Assembly: GCF_000236565.1 (NCBI RefSeq)
Contig: NZ_AHAM01000300.1
Coordinates: forward strand, 1 to 64,000
Reading direction: 5' to 3'
Source of the DNA: Mesorhizobium alhagi CCNWXJ12-2
GTDB taxonomy: Bacteria; Pseudomonadota; Alphaproteobacteria; Rhizobiales; Rhizobiaceae
DNA length: 64,000 nucleotides
The notes beneath the pieces are model-generated. The model was not told where the DNA came from and did not search any database. It saw only the letters and a list, made by a program, of their open reading frames with translations. Shown piece after piece: positions 37,481-46,289 of this stretch (position 1 is its first letter; each line of letters starts with the position of its first letter). Made by a program: the position numbers and the translations under genes.

Positions 37481-38039
37481 TTGTCGAGCGAGGCGGAGGC
37501 GACCGTGCGAAGCTGCCGACACCCCGCCTACGACCCTGTCCCACCGTTCGCACACCTACGGGCGCGAACTCCCCTTCACTTTCCGGCAGTATCGCGATGC
37601 GGCTATTCGGGGCGAACAGCTACTCGACGACGAGGCCGAACGTGGTATCGCGACCTGGACATCGCCTGCCGAAATCGCTCGGCTTCTACTGATGCGACGC
37701 ATTCCAAGACCTATTCGCCACGAGAGCGACCTTTGGCGCTTCAGGGTGCTCGGCGCCATCACCCGATCTCGATGGCATCGTTGCCGCGGAACAGGAGAAC
37801 CTACCCACGCCCGCAAGTCCGACCTTCGGCTTCACATGCGACCGGCGCGGCTGGCCGGGATAGCAATTGTCGAGCGTGCCCGACCGGAAATGCTCCGAAT
37901 GCTGCGTCGCCACATGGTGGGCGACAACAGGTTCCGATTCACCGACACCACCGAACGCATGATAGCCCAAGCCCACTGGCCGGGGTCTTTCCTGCTGCAG
38001 CAAATTTGAAAACCACCCAGGCAGGATTCTCATAATTGA
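37481..38039. other. Region with an open but unrecognised reading frame
   Basis: The plus strand is open from about 37503 to 38009 (reading HTYGRELPFTFRQYRDAAIRG, later MRRIPRPIRHESDLWRF) but lacks a convincing start, ribosome-binding site or family. It may be another decayed gene. Nothing else is supported here. Confidence 0.3.
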
Positions 38040-38290
38040 ATGATCAACCCGAGCCAAACTCGGCGCATTCTTACGTTCAATGCCAAACGACAGGAAGGCT
38101 ACGACCGCCAACCAAAGCGGAGTGCCCTCCAAGATTCGCGGCATGAGGTCCACACTCATAACCGCGATTGCCACGCCCACTGCGGCATGAAGCGCCGACC
38201 CTATCACTCATCCTGGGGCGAGGGGTGCTTTCGGCGATGCGCTTCCAATGCCGCTGCCACCAGCGGGAAGCAGGGCTATCGCAACACATC
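38040..38290 (-). pseudogene. Possible ZIP-type metal transporter remnant
   Basis: The minus strand reads IALLPAGGSGIGSASP, then after a stop IGSALHAAVGVAIAVMSVDLM and TPLWLAVVAFLSFGIERK, which resembles the start of bacterial ZIP-family transporters where the second helix has this Ala/Val-rich character. Only two or three of eight membrane segments are visible and at least one stop interrupts them. The assignment rests on general similarity and is tentative. Confidence 0.4.
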
Positions 38291-38300
38291 AGGCATGCCG

Positions 38301-39452
38301 TCATGGGCGCTCTTCATCCTCGACGTAGAAGCGGAGGATAAAGACGCGTCCAATGGCGGCGAGCGGTGTTGCCAGAGCAAGACCGTACAATCCGAAGAGC
38401 ACGCCGAGAACGATCTGGCTAGCGAAGAGGACGGCCGGAGGCACCGAGATCGCGCGCTTCTGGATCATGGGAGTGAGGAGATAGCTTTCCAGGGCTTGCA
38501 CCCCGACATAGATCGCCAGTGCGCCGATAACGCCATACAATCCGCTGGCGAGGCTTGCCAGCATGATCGCGATGCCCGAAACGAGCGGCCCGACTGTCGG
38601 GATGAAGGCGAGCAAGCCTGCTTGCAATCCAAGCGCGAAGGAAGGTCCCACACCGACAAGCCACAGGCCGAGCCAGGTGACCAGGAAGATGACCGTCATG
38701 GTCAAGGATTGGCCGAGCAGCCAGTGACGGAGCGTCTCGCCCGCCTCGTCCAGCACTGCCCGACCCCGCTCGCGGCGCGCAGGCTGAAAAAGAAGCAGCA
38801 GCAGGTCCCGATAGACCGCTGGTTGAGCGGCGATGAAGACCCCGAGAAAGATGATCACGACGGCGTTGCCGAGCAGGCCGAACACCACCGCGAGCGCCGT
38901 CCATGCGGTTCCGAACAGGGCCTGCAAATCTGGAAGGAAGGATTGGATGCTTGGCGTATCGGATTCGCTGCCGGTCGGCTCGCTATCCGGAGGCTCGCCT
39001 GCGGCATTCTCGGAACCGACAAGGGTGTCGGGAACCTGCAATCCGCGTTGTTCGAGCCAACCGAGCACCTGGTTGAGTTGCTCGCGAAGCGTTGTCATCA
39101 GTTCGGTCGCCTGCATGGCGACGACGGCGCTGCCCCAAACGATCCCCGCCACGATCAGAAGGCCGAGAATGGTGCAGACGATGGCCAGGCGGATTCCATG
39201 GCTCCATTCGACCAGCCTGCCGAGGAGACGGGTAAGACCATCGAGAAACGCCCCGAACAGGATGCCCGCGAAGATCAGGAGAAAGGCGTTGCTCGCCGTC
39301 CATAGGATAAACAGCATGGCAACCGCAAATGCGACGAGAGCGACCGCGTACCTGACGATCGTCAGCGGGTGAATTCCGGGGGAGCTGTCCCTGATCCTTG
39401 CCACGGGTTTGCCTTCATGTTCGGATCGACGCCGACGCCGATCTTTCCCCAT
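38301..39452 (-). CDS. AI-2E-type (PerM family) transporter
   Basis: A 383-residue polytopic membrane protein (392 if the ATG at 39479 is used; neither start has a strong ribosome-binding site). It has about eight hydrophobic segments: two at the N-terminus, a long hydrophilic loop around residues 120-175 that is unusually acidic (ENAAGEPPDSEPTGSES), then a cluster with FIPTVGPLVSGI and GVQALESYLLTPMIQKR, the conserved C-terminal PerM motif. Members export autoinducer-2 or act as Na/H antiporters; the actual role here is unknown. It is downstream of the BrkB gene on the same strand. Confidence 0.88.
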   Translation of the reverse strand: MGKDRRRRRSEHEGKPVARIRDSSPGIHPLTIVRYAVALVAFAVAMLFILWTASNAFLLIFAGILFGAFLDGLTRLLGRLVEWSHGIRLAIVCTILGLLIVAGIVWGSAVVAMQATELMTTLREQLNQVLGWLEQRGLQVPDTLVGSENAAGEPPDSEPTGSESDTPSIQSFLPDLQALFGTAWTALAVVFGLLGNAVVIIFLGVFIAAQPAVYRDLLLLLFQPARRERGRAVLDEAGETLRHWLLGQSLTMTVIFLVTWLGLWLVGVGPSFALGLQAGLLAFIPTVGPLVSGIAIMLASLASGLYGVIGALAIYVGVQALESYLLTPMIQKRAISVPPAVLFASQIVLGVLFGLYGLALATPLAAIGRVFILRFYVEDEERP

Positions 39453-39628
39453 TTCCGAAGCGACCCTCGAACGCGGCATGCCCGTTGATGCGCATCAGGC
39501 ACCGGCAGGTGAGTCCTTCACCTCTCTCGCGCCCAGCCCCAGGCATGGGCACCGCGCACTCGCAAAACCGGACTGGACGTTGGAGGTGGAGCTCACGCCT
39601 AATACCCATTTCTCCCTGGGCTGAACGT

Positions 39629-40639
39629 TCAGGGCTTCTCGATCGATGACTTACCGATCGTGTCGGCCATGGTGGCACCTCGAGAGCCAATCGGCAGAGG
39701 CTCGCCGGTCGTCGTATCCTTTGCGGTCTGATGTTCCAGTTCGGCGTTGAGTTCGGCGCCAAAGAGCAGGATCATGACTGAGATCCAGACCCAGACCATG
39801 AAGCCGATCACGGCGCCAAGGGTGCCGTAGGTTGCGTTGTAGTTGGCGAAGTTCTCCAGATAGTACGAAAAGGCCATCGACGTGACGACCCAGACCACCG
39901 TGGCAATTCCAGAGCCCCATGTGAGCCACCGCCATTGTGGACGCTCGCGACTTGGACCAAAGCGGTAGATGAGCGAAATCGCTGCTGCAACCACGATCAG
40001 CAGGACGGGCCAGCGCAGCGTCTTGACGAGGGTCTCCGCCCACTGGCCAAGGTTCAGGAAGGCGAGCACGGCCGGCACTACGCCCACCGAGACCAGGAAC
40101 AGAATGCCGATAAGGATCGAGCCGATCGTGAACGAGAATGTGACAAGATGCAGCCGAACCAGACCGCGCTTCTCCTGTTCTTCATGGGCGATGTTCATGG
40201 CTTGAAAGGTGGCTTTGATCCCATTGTTGGCGCTCCACAGCGCGATAGCCAGTCCGGCGACGAAGCCGAAGCTCAAGGCATTGGTTTCCTGGTCGGCCAG
40301 TGATCCAAGCTGGCTGCGGATGAGGTCCATGCCACCAGAGGGAAGCAGGCCGCCCAGAAACGAGATATGTTCCGCAATCGTATGCGGATTGGCCACAAAG
40401 CCATAGAGCGAGACGAAAGCGGCGAGCGCTGGAAACAGAGCCAACAGCAAGTAAAACGTCACACCTGCCGCGACCAGCATTATGCGATCCTCATTGCTCT
40501 CGCGAGCCACACGCCACAGCACATCCTTCCATCCAGCCAGCGGTATTCGCGAAGGGCCGGCCGCCTGCCGGCCTCGGCCCTGTTCACCAGCGCGTCGGCT
40601 AGTCGCCGCGTCCACCGAATGCGACCTCGGCTGGCTCAT
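39629..40639 (-). CDS. YihY/virulence factor BrkB family membrane protein
   Basis: A 336-residue YihY/BrkB-type protein with about six membrane helices. Conserved points are AAGVTFYLLLALFPALAAF in the first helix, LWSANNGIKATFQAMNIA and a C-terminal WISVMILLFGAELNAELEHQ. The ATG at 40639 lies three bases after the stop of the DUF992 gene, so the two are cotranscribed. The family lost its early annotation as RNase BN and has no established function, although members are frequent in stress regulons of rhizobia. Confidence 0.92.
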   Translation of the reverse strand: MSQPRSHSVDAATSRRAGEQGRGRQAAGPSRIPLAGWKDVLWRVARESNEDRIMLVAAGVTFYLLLALFPALAAFVSLYGFVANPHTIAEHISFLGGLLPSGGMDLIRSQLGSLADQETNALSFGFVAGLAIALWSANNGIKATFQAMNIAHEEQEKRGLVRLHLVTFSFTIGSILIGILFLVSVGVVPAVLAFLNLGQWAETLVKTLRWPVLLIVVAAAISLIYRFGPSRERPQWRWLTWGSGIATVVWVVTSMAFSYYLENFANYNATYGTLGAVIGFMVWVWISVMILLFGAELNAELEHQTAKDTTTGEPLPIGSRGATMADTIGKSSIEKP

Positions 40640-40642
40640 CCT

Positions 40643-41131
40643 CTACGCTTTCATCAAGCTGAGTTCGAGCTCGAGGATGGAAAGCGCGGCATTGACGAAG
40701 TCGGGGGCAGCGGTAAGCGGCTTGAGGTGGATCGACGACTCCATTCCGCCGATCAGGCCATTCTCTGGCTGCGTGCCCAGGGATCCCACATAGCGTCCTT
40801 CGAGATGGCCGGCTGGGGTGTTGATCGAGGGCCCGAACACGGTCCACGCCATGACGATCTGCCCTGGGTCCGGGACCGATGCGCCGATGCGCTTGACAAT
40901 GCCCCGGAAGTTCGCCCGCGGCCCCTTGAAGAGTTCGAAATCACACGATAGCTCCCGCTCAATCCCGAACGGCTCCTCCGAGGCAGGAGAGAGTACGCAG
41001 GTCAGCGTTCCCATATGGGCCGTCGGGGATTGGGCCCCTGCCCGCGTAGTCGCGAACGCACCCGTGATCGCCATGGCAGCCAGGGTTAACGCCAGTGCAG
41101 CCGCGGTTGAGATCATCGGCGTATGCATCAT
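40643..41131 (-). CDS. DUF992 domain secreted protein
   Basis: A 162-residue protein starting with the double ATG at 41131/41128 behind AGGTGAG. Residues 1-32 are a Sec signal peptide (AALALTLAAMAITGAFA). The mature part contains GTLTCVLSPASEEPFG and SCDFELFKG, the conserved cysteine pair of DUF992, and ENGLIGGMESSIHLKPL near the end. DUF992 proteins are small periplasmic proteins of unknown role common in Hyphomicrobiales. It is the first gene of a unit with brkB and has an EcfG-type promoter at 41168-41192. Confidence 0.88.
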   Translation of the reverse strand: MMHTPMISTAAALALTLAAMAITGAFATTRAGAQSPTAHMGTLTCVLSPASEEPFGIERELSCDFELFKGPRANFRGIVKRIGASVPDPGQIVMAWTVFGPSINTPAGHLEGRYVGSLGTQPENGLIGGMESSIHLKPLTAAPDFVNAALSILELELSLMKA

Positions 41132-41167
41132 CTCGCTCACCTTTCTTTGCACGGTGTTACAAACGCG

Positions 41168-41192
41168 AACCCACGGCGCTTGGTATTGTTCC
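41168..41192 (-). promoter_or_regulatory. EcfG-type general-stress promoter for the DUF992-brkB unit
   Basis: On the minus strand GGAAC (41192-41188) is followed after 16 bases by GGTT (41171-41168), matching the alphaproteobacterial EcfG pattern GGAAC-N16/17-[CG]GTT. It lies 37 bases before the ATG of the DUF992 gene. Confidence 0.75.
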
Positions 41193-41587
41193 CTAGCTGG
41201 TTGGCAGTTTCGCAGACCTCAGAAGGTGCATGCTTGGCCGCCGCGCAGACGCGACTCAAAAGATGATGGTTGCCGAAGCCACAGCTTTGTCTCGAGTTTC
41301 TGAAGCCACACCCTAGTAAGTTCACCTAGCGAAATGTTGAATTTTGAAACGATCAGCCTCGTCACGATGCGGGGCCCGGTCCCGCTGCCTGCTGAAATGC
41401 GCGATCGGGCCGCCGATGGAAGTGGCGGCGGGCAGGGCATCGACTGCAAGAAGGGCAACCTGATCGGCGGCTCCGACCCGCACAAGGACGGCTGCGCGCT
41501 CGACTCGCTGTTGCTCTGCGGGTCAATGCCTCCGGTTCTCAAACAGAAAGTTGCGTTGCCGAGCCGAGAAACTCGCGACCGGTGACT
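41193..41587. other. Intergenic stretch between the DUF992 promoter and the DUF2254 gene end
   Basis: Short frames on both strands show no family-like sequence. An open plus-strand frame at 41334-41585 has no ribosome-binding site and no recognisable motif, and is not called. Confidence 0.35.
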
Positions 41588-42862
41588 TCAGGAAGTCGCC
41601 TTGGCGGTTGCCAATTCTTCAACCGCCGCCCTAACGGCGGCAATATCTTGGGGAAGCTTCATTGAGAACTCGGCCCGGGCAAGGATCTCCTGAGCGAGTT
41701 GCATCGCGGGCTTCCGGAAATCGGAAGGCGCCGCCTTAGCAAGCGTCTTCAGGCCCCGCACCATGGCCAAGGTCACATCGACGGATGCAGACGCATCTCG
41801 CGAGATCGAGCCGAACGCTTCCGCAATGAGCTCGGCCGGCGCCACCGGTTCCACGGAGATGCGGCCGAATTTTGACTCTGCCTGCTCTCCATAAGCGCTT
41901 CGGGCCCAGTCGCCAAGGAGCCGGGTTTGCGAGAAGATGACGTCGATGGCGGTGCCGGGATCGTTCACTGCCGTGGACAATGCCCGACGCGCGATCTCCG
42001 CCAGAATGGTCAGACCATATCCGGGATCGTAGTCGAAGGTTCTTTCACCGCCCACTAGAAAGGCCTGGCGCATGCTTGTCAGACTGTCGTCGGGCGCCTC
42101 TCCAGCAGCCTGCGCCAGTATGGTGTCGTAGTCGACATAACTGCCCGGGCGGGCCAGGACGTGTATGCTGAGTTTGTGTCCCTCGGCAATTTCCTGGAGG
42201 CGTTCCCTGTCGAAGTGCTGGACGAAACCGACCCGCTCGGCCCGCACCGCGAATCCGCTGCCTGTCACGGACGTGCTTCTGCAGCACCCGTAGAGCGCAG
42301 CCGGACCGAGACGCTCGAGAGCGTCCTTCGTGGCCTTTTCCACACGATCGATCGTCTCGCCGACACGGCCGACGACCGAAATCTGTCCGATCCACCTGAT
42401 GAGCGAAAACACGATCGCCAGCACGACGACGACGGTGGCGCCGAATAGAATGAGCCGCCCGCTCGTACTGTAGATCTCGCCGGACAACCCGATGATTCCG
42501 ACGATGCTGAAAAGGAAAGCGCCGATGAACACGGATATGGATGTCTGTGCACGCCTGTCCTCAACGATGAGCGGAACGGCCCTGGGCGTCCCGGACTGGG
42601 ATACGTTCGCCAGCAGGTTCACCAGTGTCGATAGAGCGAACACAGAGACCGTCAGCATGCTCGCGGCCACTATGCTGAGGATGCTTTCTACCGCCTCCTG
42701 CGAGACTGTGATCGGAAGATTACCGGGTCTGATCGGATCGGCAAAAAAGATGGTGGAGAAATAGGCGGCGGCAAGGACCAGGACGGCAAAGACCGAGAAC
42801 AGCGCCGGCAGGAACCAAAGCCCCCGCGTGATCCGTTTGAACAGGAACCAATTGAGCGGCAA
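41588..42862 (-). CDS. DUF2254 domain membrane protein
   Basis: A 424-residue protein with four N-terminal membrane segments (WFLPALFSVFAVLVL, a segment ending in STLVNLLANVS, FIGAFLFSIVGIIGL and ILFGATVVVVLAIVF) and a soluble C-terminal half with DPGYGLTILAEIARRALS and NDPGTAIDVI, the usual DUF2254 signature. I place the start at a TTG (42862) preceded by AGGAGG, because the ATG at 42880 lies upstream of the predicted transcript start of the EcfG promoter at 42906-42882. DUF2254 function is unknown. Confidence 0.85.
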   Translation of the reverse strand: MPLNWFLFKRITRGLWFLPALFSVFAVLVLAAAYFSTIFFADPIRPGNLPITVSQEAVESILSIVAASMLTVSVFALSTLVNLLANVSQSGTPRAVPLIVEDRRAQTSISVFIGAFLFSIVGIIGLSGEIYSTSGRLILFGATVVVVLAIVFSLIRWIGQISVVGRVGETIDRVEKATKDALERLGPAALYGCCRSTSVTGSGFAVRAERVGFVQHFDRERLQEIAEGHKLSIHVLARPGSYVDYDTILAQAAGEAPDDSLTSMRQAFLVGGERTFDYDPGYGLTILAEIARRALSTAVNDPGTAIDVIFSQTRLLGDWARSAYGEQAESKFGRISVEPVAPAELIAEAFGSISRDASASVDVTLAMVRGLKTLAKAAPSDFRKPAMQLAQEILARAEFSMKLPQDIAAVRAAVEELATAKATS

Positions 42863-42881
42863 ATCGTCCTCCTGCTGCACG

Positions 42882-42906
42882 AACGCGGCGAGGTAGCGGA
42901 TGTTCC
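42882..42906 (-). promoter_or_regulatory. EcfG-type general-stress promoter for the DUF2254 gene
   Basis: GGAAC (42906-42902), 16 bases, CGTT (42885-42882) on the minus strand: an exact consensus. Transcription would begin near 42875, inside the apparent first codons of the open frame, which supports the TTG start at 42862. Confidence 0.8.
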
Positions 42907-42920
42907 GCTAACCATGTGCC

Positions 42921-42946
42921 GGAACCAAGGCCATTCGGGAGCCGTT
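42921..42946 (+). promoter_or_regulatory. EcfG-type general-stress promoter facing the mgtC-yetF unit
   Basis: GGAAC (42921-42925), 17 bases, CGTT (42943-42946) on the plus strand, an exact consensus. It is only 15 bases from the oppositely oriented promoter of the DUF2254 gene. The next confident gene, mgtC, begins 335 bases downstream; the interval has open frames but none recognised. Confidence 0.7.
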
Positions 42947-43280
42947 ATGCCAAATCGGAAGCCGTGCGAGCAGGTGAGAGTAGCCGCCGGGCGTTGGCGA
43001 TCGGGTATCCGCGGCAAGCCGTCTAGACGCCCACATTGATCGCCTCGGGATTTCGGCGGCGGCATCTGGATCAACTTGTCGGAGCCAACCTACCGCTTGC
43101 ACGGCGCGCCCGAGCCGGAACTGGTCGACAAGACCCATTCGGATTGCCGCGTTCGCATGACCAACTGGAGCTTGCTGAGGTGGTTGAGCAGGGCACGATC
43201 GTGGAGTTCGTCGACAGGCAGCCCAATCACACCCGCAGCCATTTGCCTCACGTCGGGTCCAGAGGCTGACAAGGCCGCAG

Positions 43281-43760
43281 TTGGAGAAGGAAGTGCCTGA
43301 CCTTGGCTTTGATCTCGATGTGCTCGTCTCCGATGTTGCACTGGTGCTGCTCGCCTTCGGACTTGCCTTTCCGATCGGCTGGGAACGCGGGCGTGGCCGT
43401 CACAGCGCAGGCTTTCGCACCCTGCCGATCGTGGCCATGGCAGCTTGCGGCTTTGCGATCATCATCGAGATGACGGCGCCTCAGGACACGGAAGCGCGTG
43501 CCCGAGTCTTGCAAGGGGTCATTACCGGGATCGGATTCATCGGCGGCGGTGCGATCCTTAAAAACGGCGGCAACGTCAAGGGCTTGGTGACGGCTGCCAG
43601 CATCTGGAACGCAGGCGCGATCGGAGTTGCGGTTGGACTTGGAAGAGCCAACATCGCGGTCGTGCTCAGTGTGGTCAATCTCCTCAGCCTGTGGCTGCTC
43701 ACAAGGGCCAACCATGCGACCGGCAATGGGGATGGGCATAAAGGTGGAGACCGTGACTGA
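43281..43760 (+). CDS. MgtC/SapB-family membrane protein
   Basis: A 159-residue protein with four or five membrane segments. The family motif is GLAFPIGWERGR (arginine/glutamate-rich first loop), followed by GFRTLPIVAMAACGF, GVITGIGFIGGGAILK and TAASIWNAGAIGVAVGLG, all hallmarks of the MgtC N-terminal domain. The start is uncertain: a TTG at 43281 or a GTG at 43293. It lacks the long C-terminal ACT-like domain of true MgtC. Relatives affect membrane potential and acid or magnesium-limitation survival. It overlaps or abuts the DUF421 gene. Confidence 0.88.
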   Translation: MEKEVPDLGFDLDVLVSDVALVLLAFGLAFPIGWERGRGRHSAGFRTLPIVAMAACGFAIIIEMTAPQDTEARARVLQGVITGIGFIGGGAILKNGGNVKGLVTAASIWNAGAIGVAVGLGRANIAVVLSVVNLLSLWLLTRANHATGNGDGHKGGDRD

Positions 43761-44232
43761 ACCGATGCTGTTCGACACGTGGGGCAGTCTCCTGCGTATT
43801 CTGATAGTGGGCACTGCTGCCTATGTTGCCTTGATCATCATGCTTCGGGCGTCCGGCAAGCGGACCCTGAGCAAGATGAATGCCTTTGATCTGGTGGTCA
43901 CTGTTGCGCTGGGATCGACACTTTCCAGCGTTCTTCTCAGCAGGTCCGTTCCGTTGGCTGATGGCGTGCTGGCCCTGGCGCTGCTGGTGTGCCTCCAATA
44001 CGCGATCACGTGGCTCGCGGTGCGCTCGGATCGAGTACGCAACCTGGTAAAGAGCGAGCCTACGCTTCTGGTCAGGGATGGCACGTTCCTTGACCGGGCG
44101 ATGAAGTCGCAGCGAGTGACCCGAGAGGAAATCCTGGCCGCGTTACGGCAGCAGGGCTCCGATGACATCAGCGAGGCGGCCTGTGTGGTTTTGGAGACCG
44201 ACGGCTCGATCAGCATAGTCCAAAGTCGCTAA
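43753..44232 (+). CDS. YetF/DUF421 family membrane protein
   Basis: A 159-residue protein with three N-terminal hydrophobic segments and a soluble DUF421 domain. Signature sequences are LRASGKRTLSKMNAFDLVVTVALGST and the C-terminal TREEILAALRQQGSDDISEAACVVLE. The start could be the GTG at 43753 (GGTGGAG four bases upstream), ATG 43765 or ATG 43732. It overlaps the last bases of the mgtC frame, so the two are one transcript. YetF proteins are of unknown biochemical function and are commonly induced by stress in alphaproteobacteria. Confidence 0.88.
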   Translation: MTEPMLFDTWGSLLRILIVGTAAYVALIIMLRASGKRTLSKMNAFDLVVTVALGSTLSSVLLSRSVPLADGVLALALLVCLQYAITWLAVRSDRVRNLVKSEPTLLVRDGTFLDRAMKSQRVTREEILAALRQQGSDDISEAACVVLETDGSISIVQSR

Positions 44233-45132
44233 CGTCATGACAACAAGAGGCTGGTTCTCCGTTTTCAACGCAGACCGACGCGTTCAAAGACCTCCGCCCC
44301 GCGATTGCCGATTCATCTCCAAATTCATGATGATTATTCGCGCCGGAAGGTCTGATGTGGCGGTTTCCATTAGTGAACACGAGACCTGAGCAGTGGAACC
44401 TTATCTCATTGAAACTGTTCGGCTCGGTTCTGCTTGTGAAGAAGCAGAGTTGGCCGTCACCGGATGTGATGTCGTTCCTTCTGGCGACTTGCCCTCCACG
44501 ATCGGAGGGCGCGAGTTCGGCATATCGCCAACACTCGCGACTTGACCGAGCGGTAACGGCTACAATTGCGAAACGCTTGAGCGTCAAGCAGAGGGCTGGC
44601 GGGCAAAGCGCATTTCTAAGTTGCCCATCCGCTCTGATTTCCAAAAGCGTCACCTCAGCTTTTGCACGAGTGGGGCTGTTCCCTTAGGAAATCAGCTTCG
44701 GCCTCGCCGATCTTCCAGCCGATCGCGAATAGACCCATACAGGCCTCCTCCCGCAGAATCAGTTGATCCGGTCCAACGGCTTGACCCCAAAGACCACGAC
44801 TGTGGGAACGACTCCCATCTGTTCGCGCACCCAGCGACGCCAGAGCTTCCACACCCCTTGCGGAAGTCTGCAACTGCCGCAAGATCAGAGCTACAAGGTC
44901 AGTCGGAAATCTCTTGATGGACGACAGAAAGATAGTCAGGCCAAACTCCTGCGTACAAAGGACTGTAACCATGACTAAGATTATCTATGGCCTACCCGGC
45001 GCGACGGGGGTTTCCCGCGCCGGCCCAGGTTCGGCAACGTACAGCGGCATTTGCATCTCGCAAGTGGCCCGCCAAACAGCGTGGCCACTTCTTTGTTCCG
45101 AAATACATGCAGCGCTTTTTTCGAACTCTTTC
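44233..45132. other. Long intergenic stretch without a confident gene
   Basis: About 900 bases. The longest frames (plus 44355-44687, minus 44655-44972) show no recognised family. The minus frame has a helical-looking C-terminal part (MGLFAIGWKIGEAEADFL), so a small unknown gene cannot be excluded. No repeat or RNA structure was identified. Confidence 0.35.
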
Positions 45133-45157
45133 GGAACAACCATGTGGGCGCCGGGTT
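45133..45157 (+). promoter_or_regulatory. EcfG-type general-stress promoter for the manganese catalase gene
   Basis: GGAAC (45133-45137), 16 bases, GGTT (45154-45157) on the plus strand. The predicted start of transcription lies about 20 bases before the ATG at 45183, leaving a short leader with GGAGG at 45171-45175. Confidence 0.75.
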
Positions 45158-45182
45158 GGGCAAGCCCAACGGAGGTTACCAC

Positions 45183-46013
45183 ATGTACTACACCGATAAG
45201 AAACTGCAGTTTCCCGTCCGGGTTGAAAAGCCCAATCCGGTCTTTGCCCGCGCTCTTCAACAGGCCATTGGCGGTGTCGAAGGCGAAATTCGCGTGGCGC
45301 TGCAATACTTCTTCCAAGCCTGGGGCGCGCGCGGGCCAACCAAGTATCGCGACATGCTTCTGAACACGGCCACGGAGGAGCTTTCTCATATCGAGATGCT
45401 CTCGACCGCCGTTGCACTCAACCTTGAAAACGCTCCCATGTCCCTGAAGGAGCAGGTCTCGGAGGACGCGGTGGGGGGATCGGTGCTCAACGGAATGAAC
45501 TTCCGGCACATATTGTCGACAGGCTTGGCCGCGCTTCCTGAGAACTCGAACGGCGTCCCTTTCAATGCATCGCATGTCTATGCCAGCGGAAATTTGGCCG
45601 CCGACATGATGGCCAATGTCACCGCGGAGAGCAGCGGCAGGGTTCTCGCGGTTCGGCTGTACAACATGACCGACGATCCGGGCATGAAGGAGATGCTTTC
45701 TTTCCTGATAGCGAGGGACACCATGCACCAGCAGCAATGGTTGGCCGCCATCGAGGACATGGGTGGGCTTGCGGCCTCGCTGCCGATTCCCAATTCGTTC
45801 CCGCAGGAACAGGAGCAGCAATATGTGAGCTACGCGTTTGTCAATTGTTTCGTCGAAGGCATTGATCCACCCGAGGGCCGGTGGTCGAGCGGCCCGTCGC
45901 TCGACGGCAAGGGGGAGTTCTCGACGGTTGCTGGCGAACCGACGGGAAGCGAGCCCGTGTTGGCGCCGCCGCGGCCAGACAGCGGCGCCCAGCACGAGCA
46001 GATCAGGGGATAG
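45183..46013 (+). CDS. Manganese catalase
   Basis: A 276-residue non-heme catalase that breaks hydrogen peroxide down to water and oxygen at a di-manganese site. All five expected ligands are present at the expected positions: Glu35 (in VEGEIR), Glu66 and His69 (TATEELSHIEM), Glu149 (VTAESSGR) and His182 (RDTMHQQQW). The ATG at 45183 follows GGAGG with good spacing; the frame is open upstream but without family sequence. The C-terminal tail is proline and acid rich and varies in the family. An EcfG-type promoter precedes it, fitting a role in general stress. Confidence 0.95.
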   Translation: MYYTDKKLQFPVRVEKPNPVFARALQQAIGGVEGEIRVALQYFFQAWGARGPTKYRDMLLNTATEELSHIEMLSTAVALNLENAPMSLKEQVSEDAVGGSVLNGMNFRHILSTGLAALPENSNGVPFNASHVYASGNLAADMMANVTAESSGRVLAVRLYNMTDDPGMKEMLSFLIARDTMHQQQWLAAIEDMGGLAASLPIPNSFPQEQEQQYVSYAFVNCFVEGIDPPEGRWSSGPSLDGKGEFSTVAGEPTGSEPVLAPPRPDSGAQHEQIRG

Positions 46014-46053
46014 GCTTCGAAGCCGAACTGGCAGGCTAGCTATCCGCAGATAA

Positions 46054-46084
46054 GGAGGCCCACCACCAAAGACGGTGGGCCTCC
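46054..46084 (+). terminator. Strong hairpin after the catalase gene
   Basis: A perfect 11-base inverted repeat, GGAGGCCCACC and GGTGGGCCTCC, with a nine-base loop, 40 bases after the catalase stop. There is no T-run on either side, so it may act as a transcript-stabilising or weak termination hairpin. Confidence 0.6.
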
Positions 46085-46289
46085 CAACAAGCTATTACGC
46101 TTGCTGTCGCGCAGCAGCCAGCGCTGGCTAAAGGCGTTGAAGTTGCCGACGAGAACTGCCCGGCAACATCGCCATGGGGTCCGCTCCGGCTCTCGAAGGT
46201 CACGCAGGAGCTGGAATCACGAGTTGACAAGGCCGGCCTCCTTGCCATTGCAATGGAAAGGGAGGCCAACGGCCACCCATTCCAAATGG

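Noticed and set aside
37503-38009. Open plus-strand frame between the HdeD and ZIP remnants
   Set aside because: Long enough to notice, but without a start, ribosome-binding site or recognisable motif.
38040-39305. A 421-codon open frame on the plus strand
   Set aside because: Antisense to the AI-2E-type permease gene; composition is polar and shows no family features.
44655-44972. Possible 105-residue minus-strand protein before the catalase gene
   Set aside because: No family, no convincing ribosome-binding site and no partner; kept only as a remark in the intergenic entry.
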